Source: Xenopus tropicalis
Lineage: Eukaryota > Chordata > Amphibia > Anura > Pipidae
DNA: 64,000 nucleotides
Direction: 5' to 3'
NCBI RefSeq assembly: GCF_000004195.4
Contig: NC_030685.2
Span: 53,830,016-53,894,015 of the forward strand
Below the pieces are notes generated by a model. It was not told the DNA's origin and ran no database searches. It saw only the letters and a program-made list of their open reading frames with translations. Positions 12,201 through 22,679 of this stretch are shown here, in pieces (position 1 is the first letter of the stretch; each line of letters begins with the position of its first letter). Position numbers and translations under genes: made by a program.

Positions 12201-15200
12201 TGCAAGGAGCGAAGGACCTGTAGCCAAGTGCCAGGAGCTACTGGAAGGCTACCTGCCTGTGTGAGGAACTTCCAGAGGGGCTGGGGGTGCTGCCTGCCAC
12301 TGCAAGGAGCAGAGGGAGCTGTGACCATGTGTATGAGTGCCAGAACAACAAGGCTTAGTGAGAAGCCAAAGTGTGGCAGAAGCTGGTGAGCTGGTATCCC
12401 AGGAGGGGAGAGACAGCAGGGCTCAGTGAGTAGCCTGAGCGTTGACAGGTATGAGAGTCACCGTGCATGTGTGAAGGTCGTTGGGTGGATGGTGAGAAGC
12501 CTGGGAAAAGGTTCCAGAGTGTAAGAGTTACTCTGAAAGGTGAGAGTCCCAAAGAGGGGACAAAATCATGAATAAACTGTTCGCTAATGTTTATGTTGGG
12601 AGGAGTTTTTTTGCCTGAAGGAATAGTGTCCCTGTCTCTTTGCTCCTGATCCGCTGTGTACCTGCCTACCACAGCTAATTCCCCCCAAAAAATATGTGTA
12701 CAGGCAGACATCATGTCACAATAGATATAATGCAAAATGCTTAAATTTGCCTCTCCAATTTTTTTTTAGAAATAGTGGGAATTATAGGTGCAGTACTAAG
12801 AGCCCAAACATTTCTGAATATTGGGCTGATCCAGATGTTTCACCATCAGATCACAATGACAGGAATGCAGACCATTGGGCCAAGGATTGCATCAATGAAT
12901 CAAAATGATACTTGACCTGTGGGGGGGCCCCATCCATGGGCCGATAAGCGGTCAACTTGGTCTGAAGGGGTCGAATCAGAATCTGACATTCTGGTCCAAT
13001 CCAGTCTGAATCACACAGATGATTTGTGACCATCTTATTTAGGCCAGACAGTGCAATAAATATACTCTACAACTGGAAACCCAATATCAGTTTCTAATGA
13101 AACTAATAGAGGATCTAGGGCAAGGAGCTCATATAATAAGCTGTACAATCACTCACTACAGAAAAACTCACCAACTTTCTATTCATTTCTATTGAATTGT
13201 ATTTATTGAATGGTGAACTATTAACTTTTACCCATTAATAAATACACCTCAAAAAATCCTATAGGAATGAATACAAAGCATGAAAGGTGAGTTTATCTGT
13301 ACTGAGCTCTGATTTCACTCTTTAATGAAATCCCCTAGGGCCATGAAAGATGGGAGATTTGTAACCCTCGATAAATCTGCACAAATGAGATTCTAATGAT
13401 CAGATCATAACATAGACCTGAGCAGATACACTGGGAAAGGACGAGCCAATGTGGTTTTGCCCAACAGGGTTTATAAACTGCCTAATAGATATCTGGACTT
13501 TTTTGGTCAGATATTAGTTTGGCAGGCTGTCCTCATACACAGGCCAACAAGTTGACAACTAAAATTGGCCATACAGGGGCATATTAAAGCTGCAGTTTTA
13601 GCCCCTTCAGATTGAGTCAGCAAATTATCTGACTGTGTATGGGGCCTCCTGGCAGGCCTGCCCAACTGATATCTGGCCAAAAATCACAGATATTGATCAG
13701 GCAGGTTTTAAAGTCCCACTGGCTCCCTGATGCTGTTCTGGCCCCAATAGTCTGTATTATGAGGTCCAAACAACTGGTCAGTCTGATATTGCCTACCTCA
13801 GGGAAAGATCTAAAAGGGAAGACCAGAAAAAGATCTTTTAAAATATGGCAAGTTTTAGTCTGGAGGGACAGAATCAGCAGCTTATGTCTCCCAGTGTATG
13901 GTCATCTTATGACGGTGACTTGTGTAGCCTTTCTGTTGTGTTTAATGTCTATTCAAGTAATTACAAAGGGAGTATAATCTAACAACCAATGGCAACTGGA
14001 AAATTCCAGACATAGCAATAACAGAAAAAAATGTAAATTGATATTGTATGCATACGGAGATATCTTATCAAAGTGACATTAACATATTTGTGTTATCATC
14101 AAAGCATATGTAATTTACTTACTTGTGTATCTGAAAGGCTCTTCGGCGAGGACAGGAGAAAGGTTTCGAGGGCCATTGCTTTGGTGTGCTGGTGACTGGA
14201 TGAGGTCTTGGTTGTCATACATATACAAGGAGTCCACTTGTAACTTATACTGAGGCAGCTGATCTTCTAGCATACTGACCAATTCTACCTCGGGAGCATC
14301 TTTGCTGGAATGGACATCTGTATTTTTTTGTACACACAATTGAGGCAAAGTAAAAAGTTTTTTCAGGTACAATCTTAGACTACTGTAGTCTGAATTATTA
14401 TAAAAAATAGCTAGAATAAAGTGCTTTGTGGGCGAAATAAGGAAATGTATTCATCTGGTTATATTTAACTATGCTAATGAAAAGCGACTAAGTTATCAAC
14501 ATTCAAAAATGTTGTTTTCTCTTTAAAGAACTTGTCTGCTCTATTGTTTTCAGGTATGATATTTATTCTTGATAATGTCACTATCTACCCAACCTGTGCC
14601 ATTGCAATGTGCAAATAGATCGAACCTGCAATGGCTTACTATCAGCACACAATTACAAAATATTTATACAGAACCTTTGTCATACAGGACTCAAAGCACC
14701 TCACAGTAATCAAGGCACCTAAAGTATGCTGGGACACGAACAGATTAATGCCCATCCTATGGTTAATGTTCAGCAATGTTAATGTTCAGCAATATTAGCA
14801 TAGTTAACACAATGATTAACAATATTGGTAGAAAAAAAAAGACATACGTAGGCTGTAAAATACTGGCATATGGTAAATTACCACTGCCAGTATTTTACAT
14901 AGATATATGGTACTTTACTAAGATCTTTGATTTGTGTACCATGATATCTATTCCAATAATGGTCTTGGCATTTAAAACCTTTCAATTAACTCTTGGCTAA
15001 TACAGTGGCCATGATTTTTATTGGGAAATGAAGTATTGTTTACATTGTCTAAGTCTTGATTCATTAGTAGTTCTTGGAATTAAAACAGTACCATTTATTT
15101 TCACATAAAACTGCCCCATGTCAGGGAAACTGTACCTTTCTTGGAAGCTTTGATGAGTTTTTCATACTGAGTGGGCTATAAATTTCAGAAAAACATCTAG

Positions 15201-16237
15201 CTTGACATGAAAAGATTTGAGGATTTTTTAAATAACAGGGGCTATATGGAACAAGGCCCAAAATTGGGATGCTATATTACTCTGGGTGGGATAACACTAC
15301 TTTTTTGTAAACAGCTTTTTTGTGAACAGTAGCATATAGGTTCCGGTTAGTTGGTGACACATATACCTATTTATAAGGGACTCTGTAGCAATCATCTTGG
15401 GTGTTCGTCAAACTGCATTTGCTTTCTATTACTTCAACATTACTTGAAAAAGTTGTACACATATAAATATTTATGCAAACTATGAATATTAAGGTTTATT
15501 TGCAAGCTCTAAACCGTGCTATTAATGGGTTGTCATGAGCAGTCCTCATGTGGTCACTACCAGACACACATGAAATATACTGCTCTACAATGCTCTAGTT
15601 TAATATGGAATCCATCGCAAAAAAACGAAATAAGCCAAAAATTGTATTCTCATTTAAATCTGAATGCAGTTTTCAAACCTGAATTTTAAGTGAGCATAAA
15701 TTTGTTGTCTACAGTTGCTCAATGCAGAACACACATCATGCAGGATTTTGGATTCAGTTTGGGCTACCTCTTGCAAAATAGAACCCCACATTTAACATTT
15801 GAAGCAAAGCATTTTTAAAACTTTTAGCTAAACTACTGAATTATCCCAACAAAGCTGCTTCCATTTAGTGATGCATCGAACATCTTGGTTTGGGATTTGG
15901 CCAAATACCGAAAAGAATCCGAACCCTCAGTGCTACCAGAAATTCCCAGGAAATTTTTTACTTTATATAGATTCAGTTCACTCCGGCTCTTTGATTTAGC
16001 CGAATCAGAGTAAAAAAGGCTCTAATTTGTTTGAATCCCTACTTCCATCACATGCATTACTTTACAATGCTTACAATCCCTTTGATCCCTTTGATAGGTA
16101 GAGTAGTTGATCCCTTTGATAGGTAGAGTAGTTGGCTTAAGAGGGTTTTTACATTAGCTTATAGCATTTTTTTCTGTAAGAATCAGCATATAACACCTAC
16201 CATGTCTTGATGATAGGCTTGCTTGGTGGATATTCAT
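77..16237 (-). CDS. trak2: TRAK2, trafficking kinesin-binding protein 2 (5' half, continues off the left edge)
   Basis: Spliced CDS on the minus strand: 16237-16201, 14317-14123, 6799-6726, 5973-5857, 2952-2743, 705-627, 207-77. These give 281 codons in one frame with every junction GT-AG. TRAK2 is an adaptor on mitochondria, bound through Miro/RHOT, that recruits kinesin-1 (KIF5) and dynein-dynactin. The visible part is the HAP1-type N-terminal coiled coil. Residues 110-114 read AARIG, followed by QALL, which is the CC1-box form known to contact the dynein light intermediate chain in TRAK, HAP1 and BICD proteins. The segment EESETDSSCSTPLR and the acidic opening PEVELVSMLE fit TRAK2 better than TRAK1 from memory. 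The start chosen, MNIHQ, aligns with an internal Met of human TRAK2, so the frog N-terminus looks shorter. The C-terminal half, including the Miro-binding part, is outside the window. Confidence 0.93.
208..626. other. TRAK2 intron
   Basis: Short AT-rich intron between exons 705-627 and 207-77; nothing else recognised. Confidence 0.8.
627..705 (-). CDS. trak2: TRAK2 exon: coiled coil
   Basis: Encodes ASHLKTEQITYEEKEQQLVI followed by DCVNEI and a split Arg; human has HIKTETVTYEEKEQQLVSDC. Acceptor AG is at 707-706 and donor GTAAGT at 626-621. Confidence 0.92.
706..2742. other. TRAK2 intron
   Basis: Holds the GAATCCTAATTAGCAT repeat (1440-1850) and repeat-like sequence at 1850-2100; the small ORFs here show no family signature. 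Confidence 0.7.
1440..1850. repeat. Dispersed repeat with GAATCCTAATTAGCAT motifs
   Basis: GGATTCGGCCGAATACCGAA, ACCGAATCCTAATTAGCATG, CCAAATCCTAATTAGCATAT, and TTCCACTTC plus GTGTTCACGCGGACATTTAA twice (1607 and 1725). Internally repeated and partly palindromic. A fragment of the same kind (GGGATTTGGCCAAATACCGA) is at 15890-16040 and another at 43888-44060. Confidence 0.6.
2743..2952 (-). CDS. trak2: TRAK2 exon: coiled coil and Ser-rich linker
   Basis: 70 codons beginning VNQLQHELSKKEDLLRVVSI, through SEESETDSSCSTPLRSNDSF and ending ELEEENFSLRTK. Acceptor AG is at 2954-2953, donor GTATAT at 2742-2737. A transposon of the CAGGTATGGG family begins only about 46 bp upstream of the acceptor. 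Confidence 0.93.
2998..3324. mobile_element. MITE, CAGGTATGGG family, copy 1
   Basis: Starts TACAGGTATAGGACC and ends GGGATCCTATA, inverted ends. Interior has the AAGGATTAATTATATCTTAG and CAAGTAGAAGGTTCTG segments shared with the other copies. It sits in the TRAK2 intron directly upstream of an exon. Name of the family not known to me. Confidence 0.8.
4286..4876. mobile_element. TTAA-flanked MITE
   Basis: Left TTAAAAGGATACTCTTGTGA, right (inverted) TTAAAGGAATACTGTCAAGG. The interior (about 4436-4870) recurs at 29262-29620 with CACTACACATTAGAAC and GGGGGTGATATCACTCCAAC. TTAA target sites suggest mobilisation by a piggyBac-type transposase (inference). Confidence 0.7.
5257..5570. mobile_element. 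MITE with GGGGCACATTTACTAA ends and four 39-bp internal units
   Basis: Ends: GGGGCACATTTACTAATCC and (inverted) GGAGCTGATTTACTAATC. The interior repeats GAAAAAGTCGCGACAATTCA followed by CGAAAGTCATAATGGCTAT four times, which makes small frames such as KKSRQFTKVIMAM on both strands. Noncoding. Confidence 0.8.
5857..5973 (-). CDS. trak2: TRAK2 exon with the dynein-binding CC1 box
   Basis: 39 codons, RDRDLELAARIGQALLKRNH followed by ILTEQNESLEEQLAQALDH. The AARIG core is the CC1 box; the rest is heptad coiled coil. Acceptor AG is at 5975-5974 and donor GTAAGC at 5856-5851. It is almost identical to the human exon. Confidence 0.93.
6726..6799 (-). CDS. trak2: TRAK2 exon: start of coiled coil
   Basis: Encodes LGSERVEQLSRSYDSDMLSH and LLTE, matching human LGTDRVEQMTKTYNDIDMV. 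Acceptor AG is at 6801-6800; donor GTAAAA at 6725-6720. It ends in phase 0. It is the common splice target for the main and the alternative N-termini. Confidence 0.9.
6800..7551. other. TRAK2 intron between alternative exon and shared exon
   Basis: AT-rich; contains the degraded MITE at 7153-7430. No other feature. Confidence 0.6.
7153..7430. repeat. Degraded copy of the CCATACAC-type MITE
   Basis: GAGGTGGCCATACATGGTCT on the left and segments such as GGTGCCCATACACGGGCAGA inside; resembles the element at 39000-39322. In the TRAK2 intron upstream of exon 6799. Confidence 0.55.
7552..7614 (-). CDS. trak2: Candidate alternative second exon of TRAK2
   Basis: 63 bases, entering with two bases and leaving with one, encode (E)FTEHSSNLLDEAYQASQCSR. 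The acceptor follows a long pyrimidine tract (about 7623-7675 on the minus strand) and the donor is GTAAAC at 7551-7546. The exit phase is exactly that needed by the exon at 6799, giving SRVLGSERVEQ. It is skipped if the 14123 exon joins 6799 directly. Confidence 0.55.
8230..8293 (-). CDS. trak2: Candidate alternative first coding exon of TRAK2
   Basis: ATG at 8293-8291 opens MELNELDFNQNGEILNHFTLE plus one base, with donor GTGAGC at 8229-8224. An in-frame TGA lies six bases upstream of the ATG, so this Met would be a true start. A possible acceptor (CATAG) lies about 10 bases upstream of the ATG. The frame joins the exon at 7614-7552 and then the shared exon at 6799. TRAK1 is known to have an alternative short N-terminus joined at the same point; I know of no such TRAK2 isoform. 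Transcription is not shown by the sequence. Confidence 0.55.
8409..8421 (-). other. Candidate 13-base microexon upstream of the alternative TRAK2 start
   Basis: Minus strand: a long poly-T tract ending TTTATAG, then CTTGACGCTTCAG, then donor GTAAAG. Both splice sites look good. If used, it would be 5' UTR of the transcript that starts with the exon at 8293. Purely a splice-site reading. Confidence 0.25.
9004..9344. mobile_element. MITE, CAGGTATGGG family, copy 2 (full length)
   Basis: TACAGGTATGGGATCCCTTA at the left and GGTCCCATACCTGTA at the right form clean terminal inverted repeats; the interior is palindromic in part. The best-preserved copy in the window, about 341 bp. Confidence 0.85.
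9500..9885. repeat. Dispersed repeat in TRAK2 intron
   Basis: AAAGTGATACTGACACAAAA on the left and, near the right, GTTAGTATCTCTTTAA, an inverted match. The centre (CCCGACTGTCCCTTC; GGCTGCCCCTCATTGAGG) looks like the inside of other TTAA-type elements. Confidence 0.45.
11750..12690. repeat. Possible LTR-like block with 100-bp tandem units
   Basis: Three partial repeats of about 95-110 bp between 12040 and 12325 carry GCCACTGCAAGGAGC and GGAAGGCTACCTGCCTGTGT. Downstream are AATAAACTGTTCGC and an end CTGCCTACCACA, compatible with an LTR 3' end. No pol-like frame or partner LTR, and the left boundary is unclear. Confidence 0.3.
13500..13970. repeat. Degraded CCATACAC-type MITEs in the long TRAK2 intron
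   Basis: GCTGTCCTCATACACAGGCC, TTGGCCATACAGGGGCATAT, GACTGTGTATGGGGCCTCCT and TTGATCAGGCAGGTTTTAAA are pieces of the family at 39000. The ORFs here are not genes. A similar fragment lies at 12905-13035. Confidence 0.5.
14123..14317 (-). CDS. trak2: TRAK2 exon: acidic N-terminal segment
   Basis: Encodes DVHSSKDAPEVELVSMLE, then QLPQYKLQVDSLYMYDNQD, ending SPVLAEEPFRYT. This is the conserved TRAK opening. Acceptor AG is at 14319-14318 and donor GTAAGT at 14122-14117. It ends with one base of a split codon, which with TT of the exon at 6799 gives Ile (FRYTILGSERVEQ), as in human FRYMILGTDRVEQ. Confidence 0.9.
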
Positions 16238-16256
16238 GAGTATTATTATTAGTCTC
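16201..16256 (-). CDS. trak2: TRAK2 first coding exon
   Basis: The coding part is 16237-16201 (12 codons plus one base): ATG, then NIHQASLSSRH. The donor is GTAGGT at 16200-16195. The last G joins AT of the next exon to give Asp, the same split Asp expected from human TRAK2. The acceptor is inferred at 16258-16257. The reading frame stays open upstream to about 16453, so a longer N-terminus cannot be ruled out, but the MN start matches the family best. Confidence 0.7.
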
Positions 16257-16922
16257 CTGGCAGTTGATGATAGAATTGTGAGTAGAGCATCTGCTTTTAG
16301 TTCAGATATGGAACACGGAGACTTCTTTGTTACTTTACAGCTTTGCAAAGTGGTTGCTGAAGTTGCAGTAATAAAATCATTTGCAGTCTCTGCTGTGAAG
16401 GGTTCCAGTGCGCAGCATATCTTAGGTTCATGATGATAGCACTGCTTCTTCAACTTTGTAGGAGAGCTAGCAACATGTCACCTAGAAAACATGGACTCAG
16501 TCATGATTTGGCATTTCAACAATATACACTGTTATAACATTCCACTAACACAAATGTGACAAAAGCAACACAAACAACTACTAAACCGCTAAACTATTTG
16601 ATCCCTTTTACTGTGAAAATGGAACTGTATCTTTTAGTACACAAAAGGCCAAGTTTTATGCAAACTAAGCCAGGATGTTGCTTGGATGATTTCCTTTCAG
16701 TTTAACTTAAGCATTCTAAGGTCACAGTGAAAGTTCTTGACAAACGCTTTGAGCACTTAAAGCTTAAGGTGCACATTTCCATGATTTTACACAATGGTTC
16801 CTGCACTACTGTTTGGATTGTACACAAGTGGCTTCTGCTACATTGCTTGTAAAGAGGTACTGACAACAGAAAGTACGCATCTATCATGATATTGTCTTTG
16901 CATGCTATTTATAATTTTGCTT

Positions 16923-17308
16923 TTAAGGGGAAGAAAAAGGTTCAGTCACTGGTGGTGATGCAAATATTAGGCACCCACCAGTGATTGTAATTACTGACCT
17001 GAAACCCGGGTTGGTGCTTCTGTCAGCAGGAAACTGCCCCAGTCCAGGGTATCTGTGAGCAAGCAATCCTCTGGAGTGAGAAGCCAAACTTTAACAAAAA
17101 AAAAAAGCCAGCTCCTTCACTCTATTGCGCATGTGGCAGCCCCTGGATTTTAAAGAAATAAGAGGATTGCTCACACACATGTACCCTTCACCGGTGCAGT
17201 TTTCTGCTAACAGTAGCACCGGTTTGGGGTACCAGCTAAGTAAACACAATCACTGGGGTGTGCCAAACATTTGAGACCCCTCCAGTGATTGAAACTTTCC
17301 TTCTTTAA
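16923..17308. mobile_element. TTAA MITE, GGAGAAGGAAAGG family, diverged
   Basis: TTAAGGGGAAGAAAAAGG to CTTTCCTTCTTTAA; interior CCACCAGTGATTGTAATTAC and GGTTGGTGCTTCTGTCAGCA match the family. In the TRAK2 intron upstream of the start exon. Confidence 0.7.
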
Positions 17309-18994
17309 AAGTATTTGCCCAATGCTTTTACATTACTTAATGATCCCCCGTGTTCCTCTATGAAGGGTTTGTTATATTTGAGCAGCAGATAAGCTACAAC
17401 AGACATGTTTGTAATGGAACAGTCCAGTTGGCAAAACTGTCAGGTTTAGGAACTACAAATTACAATTACTTACAAATGCAGCCCTATCAGTGAAAAACTA
17501 TCAATATGACCTATAGGCAATTTTTAATGTACACTAATGTTTCAAAGAGTGTTTTTTTAGTGTCAGTGTCGCTCTTTAAGAGCTGCGGCATCCTTCAAAG
17601 TTTTGGACAACCTTATGAACTGGGGTATACTGAGAGAAGAATATACTGAGTGAATGTAAGTTACGCTAATTTCTTGCCATCGGTTAGTAAGTACCAGTAA
17701 AAAACTGTGCCAGTCTAATTGGCACTCATATATGTTATATATTTTTTAATTATAAGAAATGTTTTACAGCTGTTTAAACATTAGCCATTTTCCCTTTTCA
17801 GATTTAATTGTGCATATATAAAAATACCAGACTTCAGATGACAATATAACTAGTATAACAAATGCCAGAACAGCAATTTCTTTGGAAACATACTTGATAA
17901 TAATAATAACAGCTATAAAGTGCAAAAGGATCTGCAGATAAACAGGAGCCAATAATCCTAACTGTGGAAGTACAGTGCAATAAACAACAAAACAACCTGG
18001 ATCTTTTTAACTAAAACAGGCAGAATGCATGCCCATGTAATTACTAAACTCCCACTGAATGCAGGTGTATATTGCCCCTTTAACATTTATCAAATTTGTT
18101 ATCTGGGACCTGTATACATGTCTTTATAACTTCACACAACAAAAGAAAGACAGTTGTTCACTATTTTATTGCTGCCATGATGGCTACTTTTTATTTCACT
18201 TTTCTAGCTATAACAAGAAAAACAAGTCTGTGACAACAAGCAAGCCACAACCCAACCAACCACAACAGAGAGGAAACATTCTACTTTTATAGTTGCTTTT
18301 TTGTAGCATTGGGTGAACTCTGCTTAACCCACTGCTAGGGAACAGTGTAATCTAAAATAATCATGCTGCAGCACTCTGAATGGTGTAAAGTTGTATTTTT
18401 TTTTTTACTTCTAAATAACTTCCCAACATACATTAATTACAATCTTGCCACAATGCCTTGCATGTTGCTTCAGAGGCTGTTAATCAGAAGGTTTCAAGAA
18501 TTTGACCTTTTGTATTCTCTGCACTGCTGGTTCTGACAAAAACTGCCTTTAGTAGCAATTATATTAACAAAACAAAAATCTAAAAAAAAAAAAATTATTA
18601 AATGTAAATTGGACAAATGCTTATATTTACATTTACTTTTATTATGCAATAAAAAAATTAGTGTGCAATGACACATGGGGCATTTGTGGAGAGTACAATT
18701 TCCCCCAGACATCCAAATGCCCAAATATAACTTTCAATTGCAGCACATGGGAATTTCCAGTTTTAAAACACTTAAATCAGTTAATCTCACAAAAATGCCA
18801 CCTCCTGCATTTTCCCACAAACAATTTTGTCATGAAACTACTTTAATTATGCAGTAACACCATAATTACATTAAGAGTTTCCTGTCTGAAGTAGATTTGG
18901 CCTCAGTACTTGAAAAAATTGCTTGACAATGGCTAGGAATTAAAACTAGTGTAACCGTGACATCTTAGCTAAAATATCTTTACTGTTAATCCTA

Positions 18995-19085
18995 CCCTGG
19001 GGTTCTGCATGACTTCGGCAGTGTGTGTAGCAGCTTCCATCTAAGCTTCCTCCAGCTGTACAATTGGCATGGCAGATTATCCCAC
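18995..19085 (-). other. Possible 5' UTR exon of TRAK2
   Basis: Minus strand: an acceptor-like ATTGCAG near 19087 and a weak donor (CCAGG, GTAGGA) near 18996. The short open frame starting MEAATHTAEV ends in a phase that does not fit the next coding exon, so if it is used it is probably untranslated. Weak evidence. Confidence 0.2.
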
Positions 19086-19576
19086 TGCAATACCATTTAA
19101 TTACTTTAGTCTTGTAAGAAGCTTGTGATTACAGATTAAACAGTTAGGCATTAGCATTTAAACAGAATCAAGAACTATTTTTACAAAGAAAAAGGTAGAA
19201 GTGCAATTAGCCATTAAATATCTACCTATGATAACATAGCAAAATGAAAAACAATAACAATTCTGATGCCGAAATGGTTTGGAGAGTGTATATGCCTTGC
19301 TGATCACAGGCTAGAAGGGGCATAGGTGTCCGTTTGTACATAGTTTATACTACAATTCCAACTCCCGAAATCAGCAGTGATAACCCTGGTCTTAATTTCT
19401 GTCCTTCCCTTCTGCCCACAGGCTGCCTCTACAGCACCTTGGAATAAAGCTAACTATCCCTCTCTAAATGAGCAAGCATCAACTGTACATTTCTTATGTA
19501 GGTGACCAACTCGCCATAGCAAGCAACAGAATAGTTACACAATGGTCAGCACCAGACTCGAGTGCTGAGACTCACA

Positions 19577-20330
19577 ATTGAGGAAGATGGCCATACACAG
19601 TCAGACAAGGTCTGCTGACTCAGCCCCTGAAAGCTGATTATCTTTATCTGATAAGCATCGGCAGATATCTGAAAGGCTGGAAAAATAGTGGCCCTTGCCC
19701 ACATCAGTGCGTTGGTCCTTGCCCCACAATTTGTCCTCAAAGGCTTCTTGTAATATCCAATCTTTGGCCCCTAGACCAATGATCAAATCAGACCATCATC
19801 ACTGCTATGGAAAGTGTAACTATAATAAACAGAGAGAATAGCAAATTTTTATTTTTGACAAAACAACAGCCATTAATAAAGACAATGTATTTTCTTCTTG
19901 TGTATGTCCTAGAGTTCATACGCCTGACTGCTTCCTCCCAGTCTCACACAAAGGAAAGTTGAGCAGCACTCACAAACAGGCTTTTTTAGAGACTCAATAG
20001 GAACAGCTACAGGAAGCCCTAAAACAGGATGCATTTTGGGCTACACCCTAAGTAATAGGTATAATTCCCAGTCTCCCAGATTATTGCTTGATCTAAAGGT
20101 GTCCATACAGGGGTCAATAAAAGCTACTGGCAGTCCGAGTTGGCCACTTTTCGTCCCATTTATGGGGGCCCTCAGATGAGCCTACCTGACATATCTGGAT
20201 GAAACTCAGACAGACATTGATCGGGCAGGTTTTAATATCTTGTTGGGACAAGAAGCACCCTGCATATCAATCTGATATCACCAACCTTAGGACAATGCCA
20301 CACAGGGTACTATGGTGCCTGCCAGGCAAC
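19577..20330. repeat. Two degraded CCATACAC-type MITEs
   Basis: GATGGCCATACACAGTCAGA (19586) and GGTGTCCATACAGGGGTCAA (20099) followed by ATTGATCGGGCAGGTTTTAA. In TRAK2 intron 1. Confidence 0.5.
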
Positions 20331-21789
20331 AAAACACTTGTAAATACTTTTGCCATGCCACAGATTTTTCAGATGATAAATACAACTACAAACTTCTCCA
20401 TATTAATAGTTATCCCATTGATTATATATCTGGGATGTGCTACAATACTCAAAATTGGAAGGCCTCAACATGGCATGCTTAAATTGCAACACCATGCTTT
20501 TCATATAATCCATATTTATACATGTGGGTGTGTCAAATGACTTGCCTACTACTGTAAAATGCTGGAATAGTATTGTCACTGGCTCTAAATAGCTCTCTGT
20601 AAAGCTTCCTGCCACTATCTTATCTCATGTGTCTTACACAATAGAATTCTGTATAATGGAATCTGAGTTTATCTTTTACCCTGAAGTCTGATTTAAAACA
20701 TGTTTGGTAACTATTTTATACAACGTATCTAGGTGACTAAGAACATGTAGCACTTGCAAAATTATACCCCCTTTGAGAATTGTACAAAAATACCTCAAAA
20801 ACAAAGAAATATATATACATTTTAATACAGAAATAAAACCCACCAAGCATTGAAAATATGACACTATTTTGTGGGATTCTTTTTATCAAAAGGCAAACAT
20901 TGGGTTTGTTACATAAATACTATAAAAACCACCTGGCAACAAGGTTCCACTGAATGACTGTTAGGGAGGGCAATAAGTGCATATGCAATGTTGTACATGT
21001 GGGCTTCTCATCATGTTAACATTGTTTTCAACGGGAAGTGAGCTCTTAATAATGCCTCCTGAGACTACAGACACATGGGACCTGATCATACATCGAGCCT
21101 TGGTGACTTTGCAATGTATACTCTAGTCATCATTATTCAAGGCATTCTGTCTCCTCAGTGTTTGCCTACATAAATGCTATATAACCAGCACAAGCAAACA
21201 AGCATTTCCTAAACTGCAGCTTTACAATCCAAGTAGTCAATATGCACCTTGTTTTAATGACAATGATGCATAAGATGACTGTGTAAAACCAATGATGCCT
21301 GGAAATTTGACACAGCCTAAAAGATAGCAGAGACTAAACAAAACAAAGATCAGCACCAGTTTTAAAAGACATGTTCCATGAACGGAAGTTCCCAATGAAG
21401 TATGTATAAATGTAATTTAATGTCTGAGTATAGAGAATGACATAACCTGCCCATACTGATAATTCCACTTGAGTTCCCTGCCACAGAAAGTATAGTCTGA
21501 CATAGCTCTACAATAAAATACTCGATTGGATAAGATGGATAAGAACTACCATGGTGATTAAACCACAATTAATTGGGCAAAAGCAGCTGGGGGGGTGCAG
21601 ATAGAAGCCCAGATGATAGCCAGTTTTATGTTTCCTCCCATGACCTACTGAGTGGGAATTGGCATGGCCAGCAACACTGCATCACACAGAGGATGGTAAT
21701 GTCACCATTTCAGCTCACTGCAGATCTCAAAATAAAACAGGATTTAGCCTCAGCAGAAACAGCATGTCCTGGTCTAGTCACGTGGAACT

Positions 21790-22505
21790 GCATGGCATTA
21801 CGGTACCCTCAGTCTGTGCCAGTGCAGGGCACTACGGTACCCTCAGTCTGTGCCAGTGCATGGCACTACGGTACCCTCAGTCTGTGCCAGTGCAGGGCAT
21901 TACAGTACCAGCAGTCTGTGCCAGTGCAGGGCATTACAGTTCCCTCAGTCTGTGCCAGTGCAGGGCATTACAGTACCCTCAGTCTGTGCCAGTGCAGGGC
22001 ATTACAGTACCCTCAGTCTGTGCCAGTGCAGGGCATTACAGTACCCTGTCTGTGCCAATGCAGGGCATTACGGTACCAGCAGTCTGTGCCAGTGCAGCAT
22101 TACAGTACCCTCAGTCTGTGCCAGTGCAGGGCATTACAGTACCCTCAGTCTGTGCCAGTGCAGGGCATTACAGTACCCTCAGTCTGTGCCAGTGCAGGGC
22201 ATTACAGTACCCTCAGTCTGTGCCAGTGCAGGGCATTACAGTACCCTCAGTCTGTGCCAGTGCAGGGCATTACAGTACCCTCAGTCTGTGCCAGTGCAGG
22301 GCATTACAGTACCCTCAGTCTGTGCCAGTGCAGGGCATTACAGTACCCTCAGTCTGTGCCAGTGCAGGGCATTACAGTACCCTCAGTCTGTGCCAGTGCA
22401 GGGCATTACAGTACCCTCAGTCTGTGCCAGTGCAGGGCATTACAGTACCCTCAGTCTGTGCCAGTGCAGGGCATTACAGTACCCTCAGTCTGTGCCAGTG
22501 CAGCA
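21790..22505. repeat. 34-bp minisatellite, about 21 units, in TRAK2 intron 1
   Basis: Unit: CAGGGCATTACAGTACCCTC then AGTCTGTGCCAGTG, 34 bp. The left units vary (CACTACGGTACC, CAGTACCAGC, one 4-bp and one 3-bp deletion), whereas the last 12 or so, from about 22093, read as identical. Because 34 is not a multiple of 3, all three plus frames run through the same peptide cycle and long spurious ORFs (up to 353 codons) appear. It is not coding. It ends about 200 bp from the inferred TRAK2 first-exon donor. Confidence 0.95.
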
Positions 22506-22679
22506 CAACACTCAATGATGCCCCAGCACTGCTTGCACGCACCGCCTGCCCACACACCACCTACAAAATACATATCAACATCCACAGGGATAGAATCCAT
22601 TAATGGAAAAATGGTGTGTGGTACCAAAACATAACAAAGCAATGATAATCAGCCCCACTCCATTGTATAATTACGTACT

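Larger units (their letters stand above)
10000..14122. other. Remainder of the long TRAK2 intron
   Basis: Between 14123 and the candidate start at 8293. Apart from the LTR-like block (11750-12690) and MITE remnants (12905-13970) I see only AT-rich sequence and short unsupported ORFs. Confidence 0.6.
17309..21789. other. TRAK2 intron 1
   Basis: AT-rich, with MITE remnants at 19577-20330 and a weak exon candidate at 18995-19085. No coding sequence recognised. Confidence 0.6.

Noticed and set aside
16154..16453. 99-codon minus-strand ORF as an independent gene
   Set aside because: Its end is the TRAK2 start exon; the upstream part shows no similarity and begins from a non-ATG codon.
17764..17952. 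Hydrophobic 62-codon minus-strand ORF as a small membrane protein
   Set aside because: AT-rich intron; hydrophobicity follows from composition, with no conserved signature.
21573..22634. Long plus-strand ORFs of 353, 314 and 222 codons
   Set aside because: They are the three reading frames of the 34-bp minisatellite; the same peptide cycle appears in all frames and there is no family similarity.
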